Shown here: one piece after another, positions 27,974-38,450 of the stretch
Layout: each line of letters opens with the position of its first letter
How positions within the stretch are numbered: position 1 is the first letter of the stretch
DNA from: Chitinophaga rupis
GTDB taxonomy: Bacteria > Bacteroidota > Bacteroidia > Chitinophagales > Chitinophagaceae
DNA: 64,000 nucleotides
NCBI RefSeq assembly: GCF_900109685.1
Contig: NZ_FOBB01000002.1
Span: 1,234,085 to 1,298,084, forward strand
Direction of reading: 5' to 3'
Program-made: the position numbers and the translations under genes
Notes under the pieces: model-generated
What the model was told of the DNA's origin: nothing
What the model saw: the letters and a program-made list of their open reading frames with translations, nothing else
Databases searched by the model: none

Positions 27974-29763
27974 ATGAAAACCAGGATGAGAACGATATTG
28001 GTAATTACCGCGCTTTTTTTTTAACTGCTGCTGCAGCTCAGCCACCGCAACCACCGGCCCATGGCCCGTGGTATCATGAGCTGCAGCAGCACTGCTATAT
28101 ATGCCGTGAACACCCTGCAGATACTGCACGGATGATCATGTCCGGCCAGTACGGATCCTCTTACCAGATCAATTATCATAACAGCCATGTGGCCTGGGCC
28201 GATAACGACCCTGATGCCGCCTATACGTACATTATTAATACCATGAACGGTATTGATAATGATGTAAAACACCCGCTATATTCGCCCGCACTTTTCCTGA
28301 AAGCCAAGATCCAGTACAGTAAGCAATTGTATGCCGAAGCATTGCGCACCTACCAGCAGGTTATTCACCTGAAAGGACTGGATACCGTGCTGCTGGCCAA
28401 TAGTTACGCCCACCTGGGAGAAATTTACCTGGAGCAGGGGCAGAATGAGGACGCGCTGAAGGTGCTGAGCACCTGGGAGCAGGTTTTTGCCCCCCGCTCA
28501 GATGTGTATGCCCTGAAAACCCTGTATCATAACAAGGCGCTGGCCTATTTTTACCTGAAACAATACCCCGCCGCAGAAGAATATTTTAACCGCAGCCTGC
28601 GCCTGGAAGAGCAGGTGCAGGATACCACCGGCCTGGCTATTTCCTATATGGACCTGGCTAACCTGTACTATACGCAGTACCAGGATGATAAGGCAATACC
28701 CCTTTTTGAAAAAGGGCTTGAATACGCCAAACATTCCAATAACCCGGAAGTGCCGCGCAATGCCTACAGGAATATGGCCGCTGTGGAAGAGAACAGGAAA
28801 AGATATGCGTTGGCGTTAGACTACCGTAAGCACTATGAAGTGCTGCAGGACAGCATCTGGAACCGCGATCATGTATGGGAGCTGGCCCGCCAGGAAAGGA
28901 AGCTGGCATTGCAGCAACGGGAACATACCATTTACATACTGGGCTGGCAGCGTAACAGCCTGTTACTGGCCGCCCTGCTGCTGTTGCTGCTGGGAACCGC
29001 CATCTGGTTTGCTTACCGGCAGCAAAAACGCAGTAAGCGTATCATCACCCAGCAAAAAGAAGCGCTGAATATACTGAACCAAACCAAAGACCGTTTATTC
29101 TCCATTGTAGCGCATGACCTGCGCTCGCCCGTATACCGTCTTAAGAACAACCTGGCCAAGCTGAAAAAAGCCATCTGGAAGCAGGAAATCACCGAAGCCG
29201 CTGCGCTGGCAGCCAGTAATGAAAAAATTGCCGGCAGCACCTACATCCTGATGGATAACCTGCTGCACTGGGCCCTTAGCCAGACAGACCAGCTGTTCTT
29301 CCGCCCCGAGGAGCTGCACCTGCGCACGGTAGTAGGCCTGGTTTGCCATGATATAACACCCCTGGCAGCCGATAAGAACATTGTGATCAAACAAGTGATC
29401 CCCGAAGAGATTATCTTTATGGCAGATCTGCATTCTTTTAAGATCATTGTGCGCAATATCATGGATAATGCCATCAAGTTCACACCCGTGGGTGGTTACA
29501 TTACTATTTCCGCCTGCCTGCAGCAGAATGAATGCCACATCAAGATCATTGATACAGGCCTGGGTATGAGCAGTGAAACACTGGAAGCGCTGTTTGATCC
29601 CAACAAAAAAAGAGTGCAGCAGGATACGCATGGTTATGAAAGCACCGGCTTAGGTTTGTGGCTGTGCAAAACCATGACGGAAAAGAACAACGGCCGCCTG
29701 AGTATTACCAGCGAGCAGGAAAAAGGCACCACCGTTACCATTATTTTACCGGCAAAAGTATAA
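27974..29763 (+). pseudogene. TPR sensor histidine kinase, frameshifted in the signal peptide
   Basis: The intact frame begins at the ATG at 28132 and gives 543 residues: about five TPR-like repeats (to residue 250), one membrane helix (about 275-295), a HisKA-type box (IVAHDLRSP, His328) and an HATPase domain (NIMDNAIKFTP, DTGLGMS, STGLGLW). Upstream, an ATG at 27974 starts MKTRMRTILVITALFF and stops at 28022. It is one base out of frame with the kinase. Adding one T to the nine-T run at 28014-28022 joins them as ALFLTAAAAAQPP..., a normal signal peptide. Without it the periplasmic sensor part would stay inside. It may be phase variable, slippage-rescued, decayed or a sequencing error. A LytTR regulator follows after 3 bases. 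Confidence 0.8.
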
Positions 29764-29766
29764 ATT

Positions 29767-30522
29767 ATGCAACCCGTAAAGATCATGATCGTGGAAGATG
29801 ACCCGCAGCAGGCCGCCTTGCTGCAGGATATGCTGCTGGAACAGGACTATGAAATTACCGGTATCGCAGGCACCCTGCCGGAGGCCCTGAAGCTGTTCTA
29901 CACCCAGCCACCGGACCTGGTGATCATTGACGTATACCTGCATGGCAAAAGGGACGGCATTACCTTCGCCACGCAGATCAATGAAAGCGGGGATATGCAA
30001 AAGCCTTTCATTTTCCTTACCAGCGCAGCAGACCGCACCACCTTTGAAGCCGCACGCCTTACCACCCCGTTCAGCTACCTGTTAAAACCCTTTAATGAGC
30101 TGGAGCTGCAGTATGCCATGGAGCTGGCCATTGAAAGATCTGCCGGGGCAGATAGCGGCCAGTTCACCGCCACCGCAGAAAAGCATACGGTATTAATACA
30201 CGATTTCTTTTTTGTGAAGAACGGGAATACGCTGGCCAAGATCATGCTGGATGATATTTTGTATATAGAAGTGGAAGGCAAGTACTGTAAAATAGTGGCC
30301 GGCAAGGAAAAATACCTGGTGCAGCAACCCCTGAAGCTGTTGCTGGAGCGCCTGCCGGAGCAGCAGTTCATACGCGTGCACCGCAATTTTATGGTGAATA
30401 TACGCAGCGTTATGAAGCTGAATTTGCAGGAGAATGAGATCGTACTATCCGGCGGGCAATCCATCCTGTACAGCCGCCGTTATCTTGATAGCTTTTTGCA
30501 TTTGTTCGATGTGCTGAAATAA
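29767..30522 (+). CDS. LytTR-family response regulator
   Basis: 251 residues. The receiver domain (about 1-125) has IMIVEDDPQQ, the phospho-acceptor Asp in LVIIDVYLHGK, TSAADR and LLKPFNE. The LytTR DNA-binding domain follows (about 150-250: DILYIEVEGKYCKIV, FIRVHRNFMVNIRSV). It is the partner of the TPR kinase directly upstream. Target genes are not evident. Confidence 0.93.
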   Translation: MQPVKIMIVEDDPQQAALLQDMLLEQDYEITGIAGTLPEALKLFYTQPPDLVIIDVYLHGKRDGITFATQINESGDMQKPFIFLTSAADRTTFEAARLTTPFSYLLKPFNELELQYAMELAIERSAGADSGQFTATAEKHTVLIHDFFFVKNGNTLAKIMLDDILYIEVEGKYCKIVAGKEKYLVQQPLKLLLERLPEQQFIRVHRNFMVNIRSVMKLNLQENEIVLSGGQSILYSRRYLDSFLHLFDVLK

Positions 30523-30618
30523 CCCTCTTCCCAAAAGGCATCATTATTGGTTTTATACAGGCATATCATTCCAGGTAAAAAGCCTGGAAATTTTCTTAAC
30601 TTAATGTAAACCACCCCA

Positions 30619-33060
30619 ATGCCTAAATGGTTACGTATATGCCTCAAAGCCGGTGCAGTTCTTCTTGGACTGGTGATACTGCTATGGCTGGCCCTGGCCT
30701 TTTACATACAGCAGCACCGGAAAGCGCTTTTGGAACAGATCATTGAAAAGGCCAACCAGCGGCTGAACGGAAAGCTTACCATTGGGGATATATCGCCCTC
30801 TTTGTTGCGCAGCTTCCCCCATGTATCCCTGGCCCTGAAGGATGTAGAGCTGCGGGATAGCCTGTTTGCGCAGCATAAGCACCCCCTGTTATCCGTGCAG
30901 CGTATATTCGTTAAGGTAAATACTTTTACTCTGTTAAGGAACCATTTGGATGTAAGGGAAATAACCCTGGAAGACGGCGCTTTTTATTCCTTTACCAACC
31001 CGGAGGGTTATACGAACGCCAGTGTGTTCAAACGTCGGGATAAAGCCGCCGGAGAGAGTAAGAGCGGTACAGAGCGGGAGGCGGACATAGCCAGCATGGA
31101 GCTGCGCAACATGCAGTTTGTGATTGATAATAAACAGAAGAATAAGCTATTCAGCATACAGATCCGCTCCCTGAAAGGCAGCGCAGATGCGGAAGATGGT
31201 AACTGGCGCCTACACCTGCGTACCAGTATGCTGGTAAATAGTTTTGCCTTTAACCTGGACCGCGGCAGCTTTTTGAAGAATAAAACGCTGGAAACTACGC
31301 TGGAGCTGAACTTTAACAGGCCCAACCGGGTGCTATCCATACCGGCGCAGCGCATTGAGATAGACAATCATCCCTTTAATATTGGCGCCACCTTTAATTT
31401 TAAAACACAGCAATTCATTGTAAATATTACTACGGAAAATGTGCTGTTCCGCAGCGCTGCAGCTATGCTGTCAGACAACATATCAACCAAGCTGGCTAAT
31501 TATGACATTCAAAAGCCCATGAATGTAGAGGCGCACCTTTCCGGTTACCTGAACCGTCCCGGTACGCCCCGGGTGCTGGTAAAATGGAACACGGCCAACA
31601 ATACGCTGGTAACCAGGGCAGGGGAGTGGACGGATTGCAGTTTTAGCGGGAATTTTAACAATGAGCGGCATCCCGGTATGGGATATACGGACGAAAATTC
31701 GGCCATCTCTTTTTACCAGTTCAAGGCCAAATGGTGGGGGCTGCCTTTCAGCTCAGATACCGTTGACATTGTGAACCTTACACAACCGGTGCTTTCGGGG
31801 CGTTTTAAATCCAATTTTAACTTACAGGAGCTGAATGATATTACCGGCGAAACCTTCCAATTCACGCAGGGCACTGCCAGCGCTGACGTTTTTTATAAAG
31901 GGGGTATTGGCGATAAGGATACCGTATCGCCGCAGATGGAAGGCGCCGTGAAAGTGCAGAACGGCGCTATGGAATACCTGCCGCGTAACCTGCAAATAGG
32001 TAACTGCAGCGCCACCATTGCCTTTAACGGGCAGGATGTGTATGTGATGAATGTACACATGCAAACCGCCAAAAGTGAGCTGGCTATGGAAGGCAGCATA
32101 CGCAACCTGTTACGCCTGTACTTTGAAGCGCCGGAAAAAATATTGATGGACTGGAATATTACCAGCCCAAAAGTGGACCTGAACGAGTTTAAATTCTTCC
32201 TTTCGCCCCGCAAACGGGCCACTGCTGCCAAAACCAAGGCCCAAAGTACTGCGGCCATGCAAAGAAAGGCCAGCCGCATAGCAAAACAGCTGAATGTGAT
32301 GCTGGAGCTGTGTAATATGAACATGCGCCTGCAGCTGGGGCAGCTGAACTACCAGCGTTTTAATGCGCAAAAGGTGGTGGCGGATCTAAGCCTTACGCAG
32401 TCGGATATACTGCTGCGGCAAATATCCCTTTCGCATGCCGGCGGCAGCCTGCAGCTGAACGGCAGTATTCACCAGCAGGGCAATAACAATCGTTTTAAGC
32501 TGAATGGCGCCATTAATAATGTCCACATTGATCAGTTGTGGTATGCGTTCGATAATTTCGGGATGGAATCCCTTACCTCCCGTAACCTGAAGGGCAACCT
32601 TTCCGCAAAGGTGAATATTACCGGTAACCTGTACGATAATGGTAAAATAACACCCCGCTCCATATACGGCACCGTGGGGTTTGACCTGCGGCAGGGCGCC
32701 CTGGTGAACTTTGAGCCGCTGGAAGGCATAGCCTCTGCCGTGTTCTTTAACCGCAACCTGTCCGACATTCGGTTTGAAAACCTTTCCAATACCCTGCAGC
32801 TGCAGGGCAACAAGATCATTATACCGCCTATGCAGATCAACTCCACCGCCCTGTACATGGATATAACCGGCGTATATGGCATACCCACGGGCACGGATAT
32901 TTATCTGGATGTACCGCTGCGTAATCCGAAGAAAGAGGAAGACCTGTCCAAAGAAGAAAAAAAGGCGCGCCGGAAAAAGGGCATTGTCATTCACCTGCAC
33001 GCCACGGACGAGAATAAGGGCGGAAAGGTAAAGATCAAAATGGGAAAGAAACCGGATTAA
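30619..33060 (+). CDS. AsmA-family protein
   Basis: 813 residues with one N-terminal membrane helix (AGAVLLGLVILLWLALAFYI) and a long periplasmic body rich in beta strands. The opening (LNGKLTIGDISPSLLRSFPHVSLALKDVELRDSLF) and the C-terminal domain (GKITPRSIYGTVGFDLRQGALVNFEPL, LQGNKIIIPPMQIN) are typical of Bacteroidota AsmA-like proteins. They form hydrophobic-groove tubes thought to move phospholipids to the outer membrane. Monocistronic. Confidence 0.88.
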   Translation: MPKWLRICLKAGAVLLGLVILLWLALAFYIQQHRKALLEQIIEKANQRLNGKLTIGDISPSLLRSFPHVSLALKDVELRDSLFAQHKHPLLSVQRIFVKVNTFTLLRNHLDVREITLEDGAFYSFTNPEGYTNASVFKRRDKAAGESKSGTEREADIASMELRNMQFVIDNKQKNKLFSIQIRSLKGSADAEDGNWRLHLRTSMLVNSFAFNLDRGSFLKNKTLETTLELNFNRPNRVLSIPAQRIEIDNHPFNIGATFNFKTQQFIVNITTENVLFRSAAAMLSDNISTKLANYDIQKPMNVEAHLSGYLNRPGTPRVLVKWNTANNTLVTRAGEWTDCSFSGNFNNERHPGMGYTDENSAISFYQFKAKWWGLPFSSDTVDIVNLTQPVLSGRFKSNFNLQELNDITGETFQFTQGTASADVFYKGGIGDKDTVSPQMEGAVKVQNGAMEYLPRNLQIGNCSATIAFNGQDVYVMNVHMQTAKSELAMEGSIRNLLRLYFEAPEKILMDWNITSPKVDLNEFKFFLSPRKRATAAKTKAQSTAAMQRKASRIAKQLNVMLELCNMNMRLQLGQLNYQRFNAQKVVADLSLTQSDILLRQISLSHAGGSLQLNGSIHQQGNNNRFKLNGAINNVHIDQLWYAFDNFGMESLTSRNLKGNLSAKVNITGNLYDNGKITPRSIYGTVGFDLRQGALVNFEPLEGIASAVFFNRNLSDIRFENLSNTLQLQGNKIIIPPMQINSTALYMDITGVYGIPTGTDIYLDVPLRNPKKEEDLSKEEKKARRKKGIVIHLHATDENKGGKVKIKMGKKPD

Positions 33061-33143
33061 TGTAACTATTTACCTGTCAGATCGTTTTATGCAAATAAAT
33101 AGTAATTCATTAATTTTGCGTCCTTAAATCTGACAGGTTCATC

Positions 33144-33560
33144 ATGCGGAAAGTTTTGTTGATTATGATACTGGGGCTGTGTGCATGTAAAAAAGAAGAT
33201 AACACCACGCCTCAGAAATCCTTTTACGGTAAATGGTTCTATACAGCAGCCATCCATAAACAATACACGGTAAGTCAAGGCGATACGGTTTATAGTCGTA
33301 TAGATACGCTGCAATATAACGGTGCCGACTATATTAATTTTACGCAGGACAGGGTAGCTCTGCGTTATACTGCTGCTACCAAGCGTTTAGACAGCTTATT
33401 ATTTGAAGAGGTTACCCCTGTATTCTTTCACCTGGATTCCCTGCTGTGCGAGGCCACTGGCATCAGTGACAGCGCTTTGCAATATAACAGCCTGGATTTT
33501 CAGTATAATGAAACCCCACTGGTACAGATCTCCCAAACATACTACTGGCTTAAGAAATAA
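33144..33560 (+). CDS. Small lipoprotein, lipocalin-like
   Basis: 138 residues. Lipoprotein signal MRKVLLIMILGLCACKKED with Cys15. The mature part has GKWFYTA and the pattern of short beta strands seen in Bacteroidota lipocalin-like lipoproteins, but no diagnostic motif. A TAATTTTG -7 match lies at 33111-33118. Confidence 0.65.
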   Translation: MRKVLLIMILGLCACKKEDNTTPQKSFYGKWFYTAAIHKQYTVSQGDTVYSRIDTLQYNGADYINFTQDRVALRYTAATKRLDSLLFEEVTPVFFHLDSLLCEATGISDSALQYNSLDFQYNETPLVQISQTYYWLKK

Positions 33561-34110
33561 GCTGCTGCCCCAACATAGAACAGCCATCCCGCGACCGGGA
33601 CGGCTGATACGGTACTGTTCCGTCTATTTGCTCTTTGGTGCCGGCAAAACAACCGGCACGTTCATTCACGTTATAGAAAAGAAACTGCGTGCTCTTGGTA
33701 CAATACTCCGTATACCCGTTACCGTGTAACGGATGGTTTATTGAAACTTGCCATCTCAAATTATTTTATTGGTATTATGGGTTAAACAGGACATCAATAC
33801 CGCTACTGTAGCGGTTTGCGCTATGTTATGCACGGCCGTTCATAGTATAAACAACAGGGGAAAATAAAAGGTTTACAAAGTTTGTAAATGCAGTAGATTC
33901 CGAAAGCCGCACTGTGGAAATACGCAGTTTCAGATGTACGAATATGTGTAGAATTATTAAAAGGAAACAGAACGGGAATTTTTGGGGTATGCACACGTAT
34001 GCATAAATGTGCAAAAGGCTTAATGCAGTTAATATGCTAATCGCAGTCCTGTATCTGGCGCCAACCGCCACTCATCTGCACATCTGCGTATTTGCACATC
34101 AACACATTTA
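33561..34110. other. 550-base gap with hairpins, no gene
   Basis: I see no convincing gene. It holds several stems: GTGCCGG/CCGGCAC (33638-33659), CCGTTAC/GTAACGG (33716-33732) and the compact palindrome ACCGCTACTGTAGCGGT (33799-33815), which looks like an operator. The last 120 bases are a word palindrome (see next entry). Confidence 0.5.
33989..34106. repeat. Word palindrome (TGCACATC family)
   Basis: Left arm 33989-34018 (ATGCACACGTATGCATAAAT...) and right arm 34071-34106 (ATCTGCACATCTGCG...TTTGCACATC) carry the same words in opposite orientation. The same words occur at 43799-43875 and near 57786. Confidence 0.65.
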
Positions 34111-34356
34111 TTACGCCTCGCCCCGCAGGGTCATTTCTATTTGTTCCTTCACAGTCATGCTAAAACCTACCAGCTCTATTTTAGGATGCTGATCCAGGTT
34201 AATACGGATCTTGCCATTCTCCCGCAGCAGAGCATCCTGCATGGGTTCCAATAAAGCGTAAAGTAAGGTCTTGCCCGTCTGGGCTAATTGGTTTAACAGT
34301 GCGTCTTCAAGTTGCAGGAATTCCCGGTTTTTATAGGAATAGCTTATCTGAACCAT
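34111..34356 (-). CDS. Small protein of unknown function
   Basis: 81 residues (MVQISYSYKNREFLQLED... to TLRGEA). It is a mixed charged sequence with regular helical pattern and no signal peptide. No family is recognised. Codon use looks like its neighbours and no larger frame overlaps it, so I keep it as a probable gene. Confidence 0.55.
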   Translation of the reverse strand: MVQISYSYKNREFLQLEDALLNQLAQTGKTLLYALLEPMQDALLRENGKIRINLDQHPKIELVGFSMTVKEQIEMTLRGEA

Positions 34357-34605
34357 AAATTATTGTTTTTCAAAGGATAGTTACTTGTCCGCCTACTAGA
34401 TATATAATTTCCTAAATGTATGAAAACAATTTATATAAAAAAATATAAACACGTTTTCCACAAAAAAAATTATCCACATAACGATATGGTGGCTAATCTA
34501 TTACAATGGGATCGTCATATTGTTCAGTCGGTGTGTACGGTATCCTTTAGATTTTCGATAAGCCTTAAAAACAATTATCTTGCCGTTTTTATATAATCAA
34601 ACCAG

Positions 34606-36792
34606 ATGCAACCAATACGTTATTGTTTATTACTATGCGGCTGCCTGCTGCAGCTGGCCTTACAGGCCCAACCGGGAAAAAGTACCAAATGGAGCCGGAA
34701 CGGGCAGGCGGTATATAGTGTTGAAAATGCAGCCATTATAGCCACCGGCTTAAAAGACGGGCAAAGCCAGGTAACCATACCGGCGGCCCAGCTTACCCCG
34801 CAGGGAGCTGCCCAACCCCTGGAAGTAAAGGATTTTATTTTTTCAGCCGATGAGCAAAAAGTACTGATCTATACCAACTCCAAACGCGTATGGCGTTACC
34901 AGACCCGGGGCGATTACTGGGTGCTGGATGTTAACACCAAACAGCTCAAACAGTTAGGAAAGGGCAGGCCTGCATCGTCCCTGATGTTTGCCAAATTTTC
35001 CCCCGATGCTTCCAAAGTAGCCTATGTAAGCGAACATAACCTTTATGTGGAAGAACTTGCCACAGGTGAGGTAAAAGCCCTCACTAATGATGGTACCCGC
35101 CGTTTTATAAACGGTACGTTCGACTGGGCCTATGAAGAGGAATTTGGCTGCCGCGATGGTTTCCGCTGGAGCCCTGATGGCCGTTCCATTGCCTACTGGC
35201 AGATAGACGCCACCAAGATCCGCGACTTCCTGATGATAGATAATACAGATTCTATTTACTCCTTTACAGTACCGGTAGAGTATCCCAAAGCAGGAGAAAG
35301 CCCTTCTGCCTGCCGTGTAGGCGTAGTGGATATTAATACTGCAAAAACTACCTGGCTGCAGGTGCCCGGCGATGCGCAGCAGCACTACATTCCCCGCATG
35401 GAATGGGTGCCGGGTAAGAATGAGATCATTCTTCAGCAGCTGAACCGCAAGCAGAACCAGAGTAAGCTGATCTTGTGCAACGCGGCTACCGGTACGGCAC
35501 AAACGCTGTTTGAAGAAAGTGATAAAGCCTGGATAGATGTAAAATCACGCTGGGACGATGATGATATTACAGGCTGGGATTGGATAAAGAACGGCAGCGC
35601 CTTTGTATGGGTAAGTGAAAAAGACGGCTGGCGCCACCTGTACAGCATTGAGGTAAAGAGCGGCAAAGAAACCCTGCTTACGCCGGGTAACTATGATGTG
35701 ATCGGCATTCCTAAAGTAGATGAAGCGCATAAGCTGATCTACATACTGGCATCGCCTAAAGTGGCAACCCAGCAATACCTGTACAAAGTATCGCTTGACG
35801 GAAAAGGCCAGCCACAGCGCGTTACACCGGAAAACCAGCCCGGCACCCACTCCTACGAAATATCGCCGGACAGGCAATATGCCGTACACCAGTTCTCAAA
35901 CAATTATTTTTACCCGTACTCTGAAATTGTGCACCTGCCGGATCATAAAAGCAATGGCGCCAACCTTTCTGCAGAGATCAAAACCAAGCTGCCTGCTGCT
36001 AATAAACAGGTGGAGTTCTTCTCTGTTACGACGGTAGATGGTGTAACCATGGATGGCTGGATGCGTAAGCCCAACAGCTTTGATTCCACTAAAAAATACC
36101 CGGTGCTGTTCTATGTGTATGGCGAACCTGCCGGCGCAACTGCAAAAGATGAATTTGGAGCCGGCCGTAACCCGCTGTACAACGGGGATATGGCAGATGA
36201 TGGTTACATCTACGTATCTATGGATAATCGCGGCACTCCCTTGCCCAAAGGCAGCGAGTGGCGTAAATGTATTTACCGCAAGGTAGGCCTCATTAACTCC
36301 CGCGACCAGGCCATGGCTGCTACAGAGCTGCTGAAACGCCCTTACATGGATACTTCCCGCGTAGCCGTATGGGGCTGGAGTGGCGGCGGTTCTATGACGC
36401 TGAACCTCCTGTTCCAGTATCCGCAGATCTACAAAACCGGTATTGCCGTTGCAGCCGTAGGCAACCAGCTTACGTATGACAATATTTACCAGGAGCGTTA
36501 TATGGGCCTGCCGCAGGAGAACCGGGAAGATTTTGTAAAAGGATCGCCCATTACCTATGCTAAGAACCTGCAGGGGCACCTGCTATATATACATGGCAGC
36601 GGCGATGATAACGTGCATTACCAGAATGCAGAAATGCTGCTGAATGAGCTGATCAAAAACAACAAGGTATTCCAGTTTATGGCTTACCCTAACCGCACGC
36701 ACAGCATTAGTGAAGGCGAGGGCACGCGCAGGCATCTCTCTAACCTGTATACCCAATACCTGCGGCAGTACTGCCCGCCGGGCCCCCGTTAA
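34606..36792 (+). CDS. Exported dipeptidyl peptidase IV-like serine peptidase (S9)
   Basis: 728 residues with signal peptide (MQPIRYCLLLCGCLLQLALQAQ). The N-terminal eight-bladed propeller spans about 30-460, and the alpha/beta-hydrolase domain follows. Catalytic residues: Ser in GWSGGGSM, Asp in HGSGDDNVH and His in NRTHSISEG. The propeller also has the Glu pair of DPP4 (FDWAYEEEFG). It should remove X-Pro or X-Ala dipeptides from peptides in the periplasm. Monocistronic. Confidence 0.93.
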   Translation: MQPIRYCLLLCGCLLQLALQAQPGKSTKWSRNGQAVYSVENAAIIATGLKDGQSQVTIPAAQLTPQGAAQPLEVKDFIFSADEQKVLIYTNSKRVWRYQTRGDYWVLDVNTKQLKQLGKGRPASSLMFAKFSPDASKVAYVSEHNLYVEELATGEVKALTNDGTRRFINGTFDWAYEEEFGCRDGFRWSPDGRSIAYWQIDATKIRDFLMIDNTDSIYSFTVPVEYPKAGESPSACRVGVVDINTAKTTWLQVPGDAQQHYIPRMEWVPGKNEIILQQLNRKQNQSKLILCNAATGTAQTLFEESDKAWIDVKSRWDDDDITGWDWIKNGSAFVWVSEKDGWRHLYSIEVKSGKETLLTPGNYDVIGIPKVDEAHKLIYILASPKVATQQYLYKVSLDGKGQPQRVTPENQPGTHSYEISPDRQYAVHQFSNNYFYPYSEIVHLPDHKSNGANLSAEIKTKLPAANKQVEFFSVTTVDGVTMDGWMRKPNSFDSTKKYPVLFYVYGEPAGATAKDEFGAGRNPLYNGDMADDGYIYVSMDNRGTPLPKGSEWRKCIYRKVGLINSRDQAMAATELLKRPYMDTSRVAVWGWSGGGSMTLNLLFQYPQIYKTGIAVAAVGNQLTYDNIYQERYMGLPQENREDFVKGSPITYAKNLQGHLLYIHGSGDDNVHYQNAEMLLNELIKNNKVFQFMAYPNRTHSISEGEGTRRHLSNLYTQYLRQYCPPGPR

Positions 36793-36793
36793 A

Positions 36794-36947
36794 TTAATAA
36801 TGAATAATTAATAATTAATAATCAAAGCGGCCGGTGTTACAATGAACACCGGCCGCTTTATATTTGAATGTAGTTAAGCAAGGCATGTTTGTTGTTGCAG
36901 AATGAGCCTGACCATAATTATTCATTATTCATTCTTCATTATTAATT
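36794..36947. repeat. Word palindrome bracketing a terminator (AATTATTCATT family)
   Basis: Left arm 36794-36822 and right arm 36914-36947 are AT-rich words in opposite orientation. Between them is the perfect terminator 36824-36859. The right arm touches the start of the DinB-like gene. Confidence 0.8.
36824..36859 (+). terminator. Perfect 15-bp terminator stem
   Basis: AAAGCGGCCGGTGTT (36824-36838) pairs exactly with AACACCGGCCGCTTT (36845-36859) and is followed by ATATTTG. It ends the S9 peptidase transcript. Confidence 0.9.
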
Positions 36948-36951
36948 GTGT

Positions 36952-37431
36952 ATGAAAGACACAAATGCTGTTGTCATAAAAGCGCTGAAAGAGCTGATAA
37001 ACGGAGGCCATGCGCATGCTACGTTTGAGGATGCGGTAAAGGAGCTGCCCGCCAAATTAAGGGGCGAGGTACCGGAGAATATGCCTTACAGCGTATGGCA
37101 GCTGGTAGAGCATATCCGCATTACGCAATGGGATATCCTGGAATTTTCCCGCAATCCCAAACACCAGTCGCCCCCCTGGCCGGAAGGCTACTGGCCTAAA
37201 GAACACGCCCCCAAAGATGCCAATGCCTGGAAAGAGAGCATTGCGCAGGTGAACCGGGAGCGTAAAGAATTCCTCAAATTATTAGATGAACCAGGCGTAG
37301 ACTTATACACGCCTTTTGAGCATGGCAGCGGGCAAAATCTGCTGCGGGAGGCCATGCTGATTGCAGATCATACCAGCTACCATACCGGTGAAATTATCGT
37401 GCTGAGAAGGCTGCTGGGCGCCTGGGATTGA
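36952..37431 (+). CDS. DinB-like protein
   Basis: 159 residues from the ATG at 36952; the frame is open to a TTG at 36946 but that lies in the repeat. Helical bundle with the DinB metal-binding His pattern (LVEHIRITQWD, ADHTSYHTGEIIVLRR). DinB-family proteins often act as thiol-dependent transferases or hydrolases; the role here is unknown. It is convergent with egtD. Confidence 0.85.
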   Translation: MKDTNAVVIKALKELINGGHAHATFEDAVKELPAKLRGEVPENMPYSVWQLVEHIRITQWDILEFSRNPKHQSPPWPEGYWPKEHAPKDANAWKESIAQVNRERKEFLKLLDEPGVDLYTPFEHGSGQNLLREAMLIADHTSYHTGEIIVLRRLLGAWD

Positions 37432-37434
37432 TGA

Positions 37435-38427
37435 CTACACTTTCCACATACAATCTGCAAACCACCCTTTGGTATCCGTAAAACAGGTAAGCGGCTGAAA
37501 GCCGGTTTGCAGGGCCATTTGCGTGGTTTCTTCCAGGCTGTATTTCTGGGATATCTCCATGTGAATGGGTTCGTGCTGCTGGAAGTGGATGGTTACATCA
37601 TTACAAAGATGCACGTCCTGTTCTTCCAGGCTTACCAGGTAGCTTTTACATGCGCCGGTCATGGGATCATATACCGGGTAGTGCTCAAACATATCCGTAT
37701 TAAAATCCGCCTGCAGCTCCCGGTTAATGCGGGTTAGCAGGTTCAGGTTAAAGGCGCTGGTAATACCTGCTTCGTCGTTATAGGCATTCAGGATGATCTT
37801 TGGATGCTTTTTCAGGTCAAAACCCACCATCAGCAGGTCGCCGGGCTGCATGCAGCTACGCAGCTGCCGGCAGAACTTGCGGGCCATGATAGGCGTGAAG
37901 TTGCCAATATTGGCGCCCATGAACAGCAGCACCTTGGGGCGGTTGCTCATTTCAGCCACCCGCTGTACCATCTCAAAATACTCCCCGTTCAGCCCCTGCA
38001 TTTGCAGGGCCGGTAATTTTTCCGGCAGCGCCTTTTCCAAGGTGCTAATTACGTTGGTGGAAATATCAATAGGGTAGTAGGTAAAATCCAATCCGGTATG
38101 CAGCAATTGCTCCAGCAGGTGTATGGATTTGGTGGCATCGCCGGGGCCCAGCTCCACCAGGTCAAAGCTGGTGGTTTGAGCGGCAATAGCCTGCGCAATC
38201 TGTGCAGCCTGCTCCGTCATAATTTCCATTTCACAATCCGTGGGGTAATACTCCCTGCATTGCATGATCTGCTGGAACAGCTTATCGCCGGCCGCATCGT
38301 AGAAATACTTGGAATCCAGGTATTTGGGGGTAGCGGTAAGCCCGCGCACCACGTCCTGGTAAAAGACTTCCAACGGCTCCAAAGCTACGCCCGGCGCCGG
38401 CAATGTGTGAATTACAGTGGTATGCAT
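37435..38427 (-). CDS. egtD: Histidine N-alpha-methyltransferase EgtD
   Basis: 330 residues. It matches the EgtD family: PKYLDSKYFYDAAGDKLF, the SAM site LVELGPGDATKSIHLLE, LLFMGANIGNF and LMVGFDLKKHPKII, with the C-terminal FLDTKGWFA-like end. EgtD transfers three methyl groups from SAM to histidine to make hercynine, the first ergothioneine intermediate. It follows egtB by 23 bases on the same strand, so the two are one operon. Confidence 0.95.
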   Translation of the reverse strand: MHTTVIHTLPAPGVALEPLEVFYQDVVRGLTATPKYLDSKYFYDAAGDKLFQQIMQCREYYPTDCEMEIMTEQAAQIAQAIAAQTTSFDLVELGPGDATKSIHLLEQLLHTGLDFTYYPIDISTNVISTLEKALPEKLPALQMQGLNGEYFEMVQRVAEMSNRPKVLLFMGANIGNFTPIMARKFCRQLRSCMQPGDLLMVGFDLKKHPKIILNAYNDEAGITSAFNLNLLTRINRELQADFNTDMFEHYPVYDPMTGACKSYLVSLEEQDVHLCNDVTIHFQQHEPIHMEISQKYSLEETTQMALQTGFQPLTCFTDTKGWFADCMWKV

Positions 38428-38450
38428 AATCGAATATTTGTCATGATATA

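Noticed and set aside
36946..36951. TTG start for the DinB-like gene
   Set aside because: It lies at the edge of the word repeat; the ATG at 36952 is a better start.
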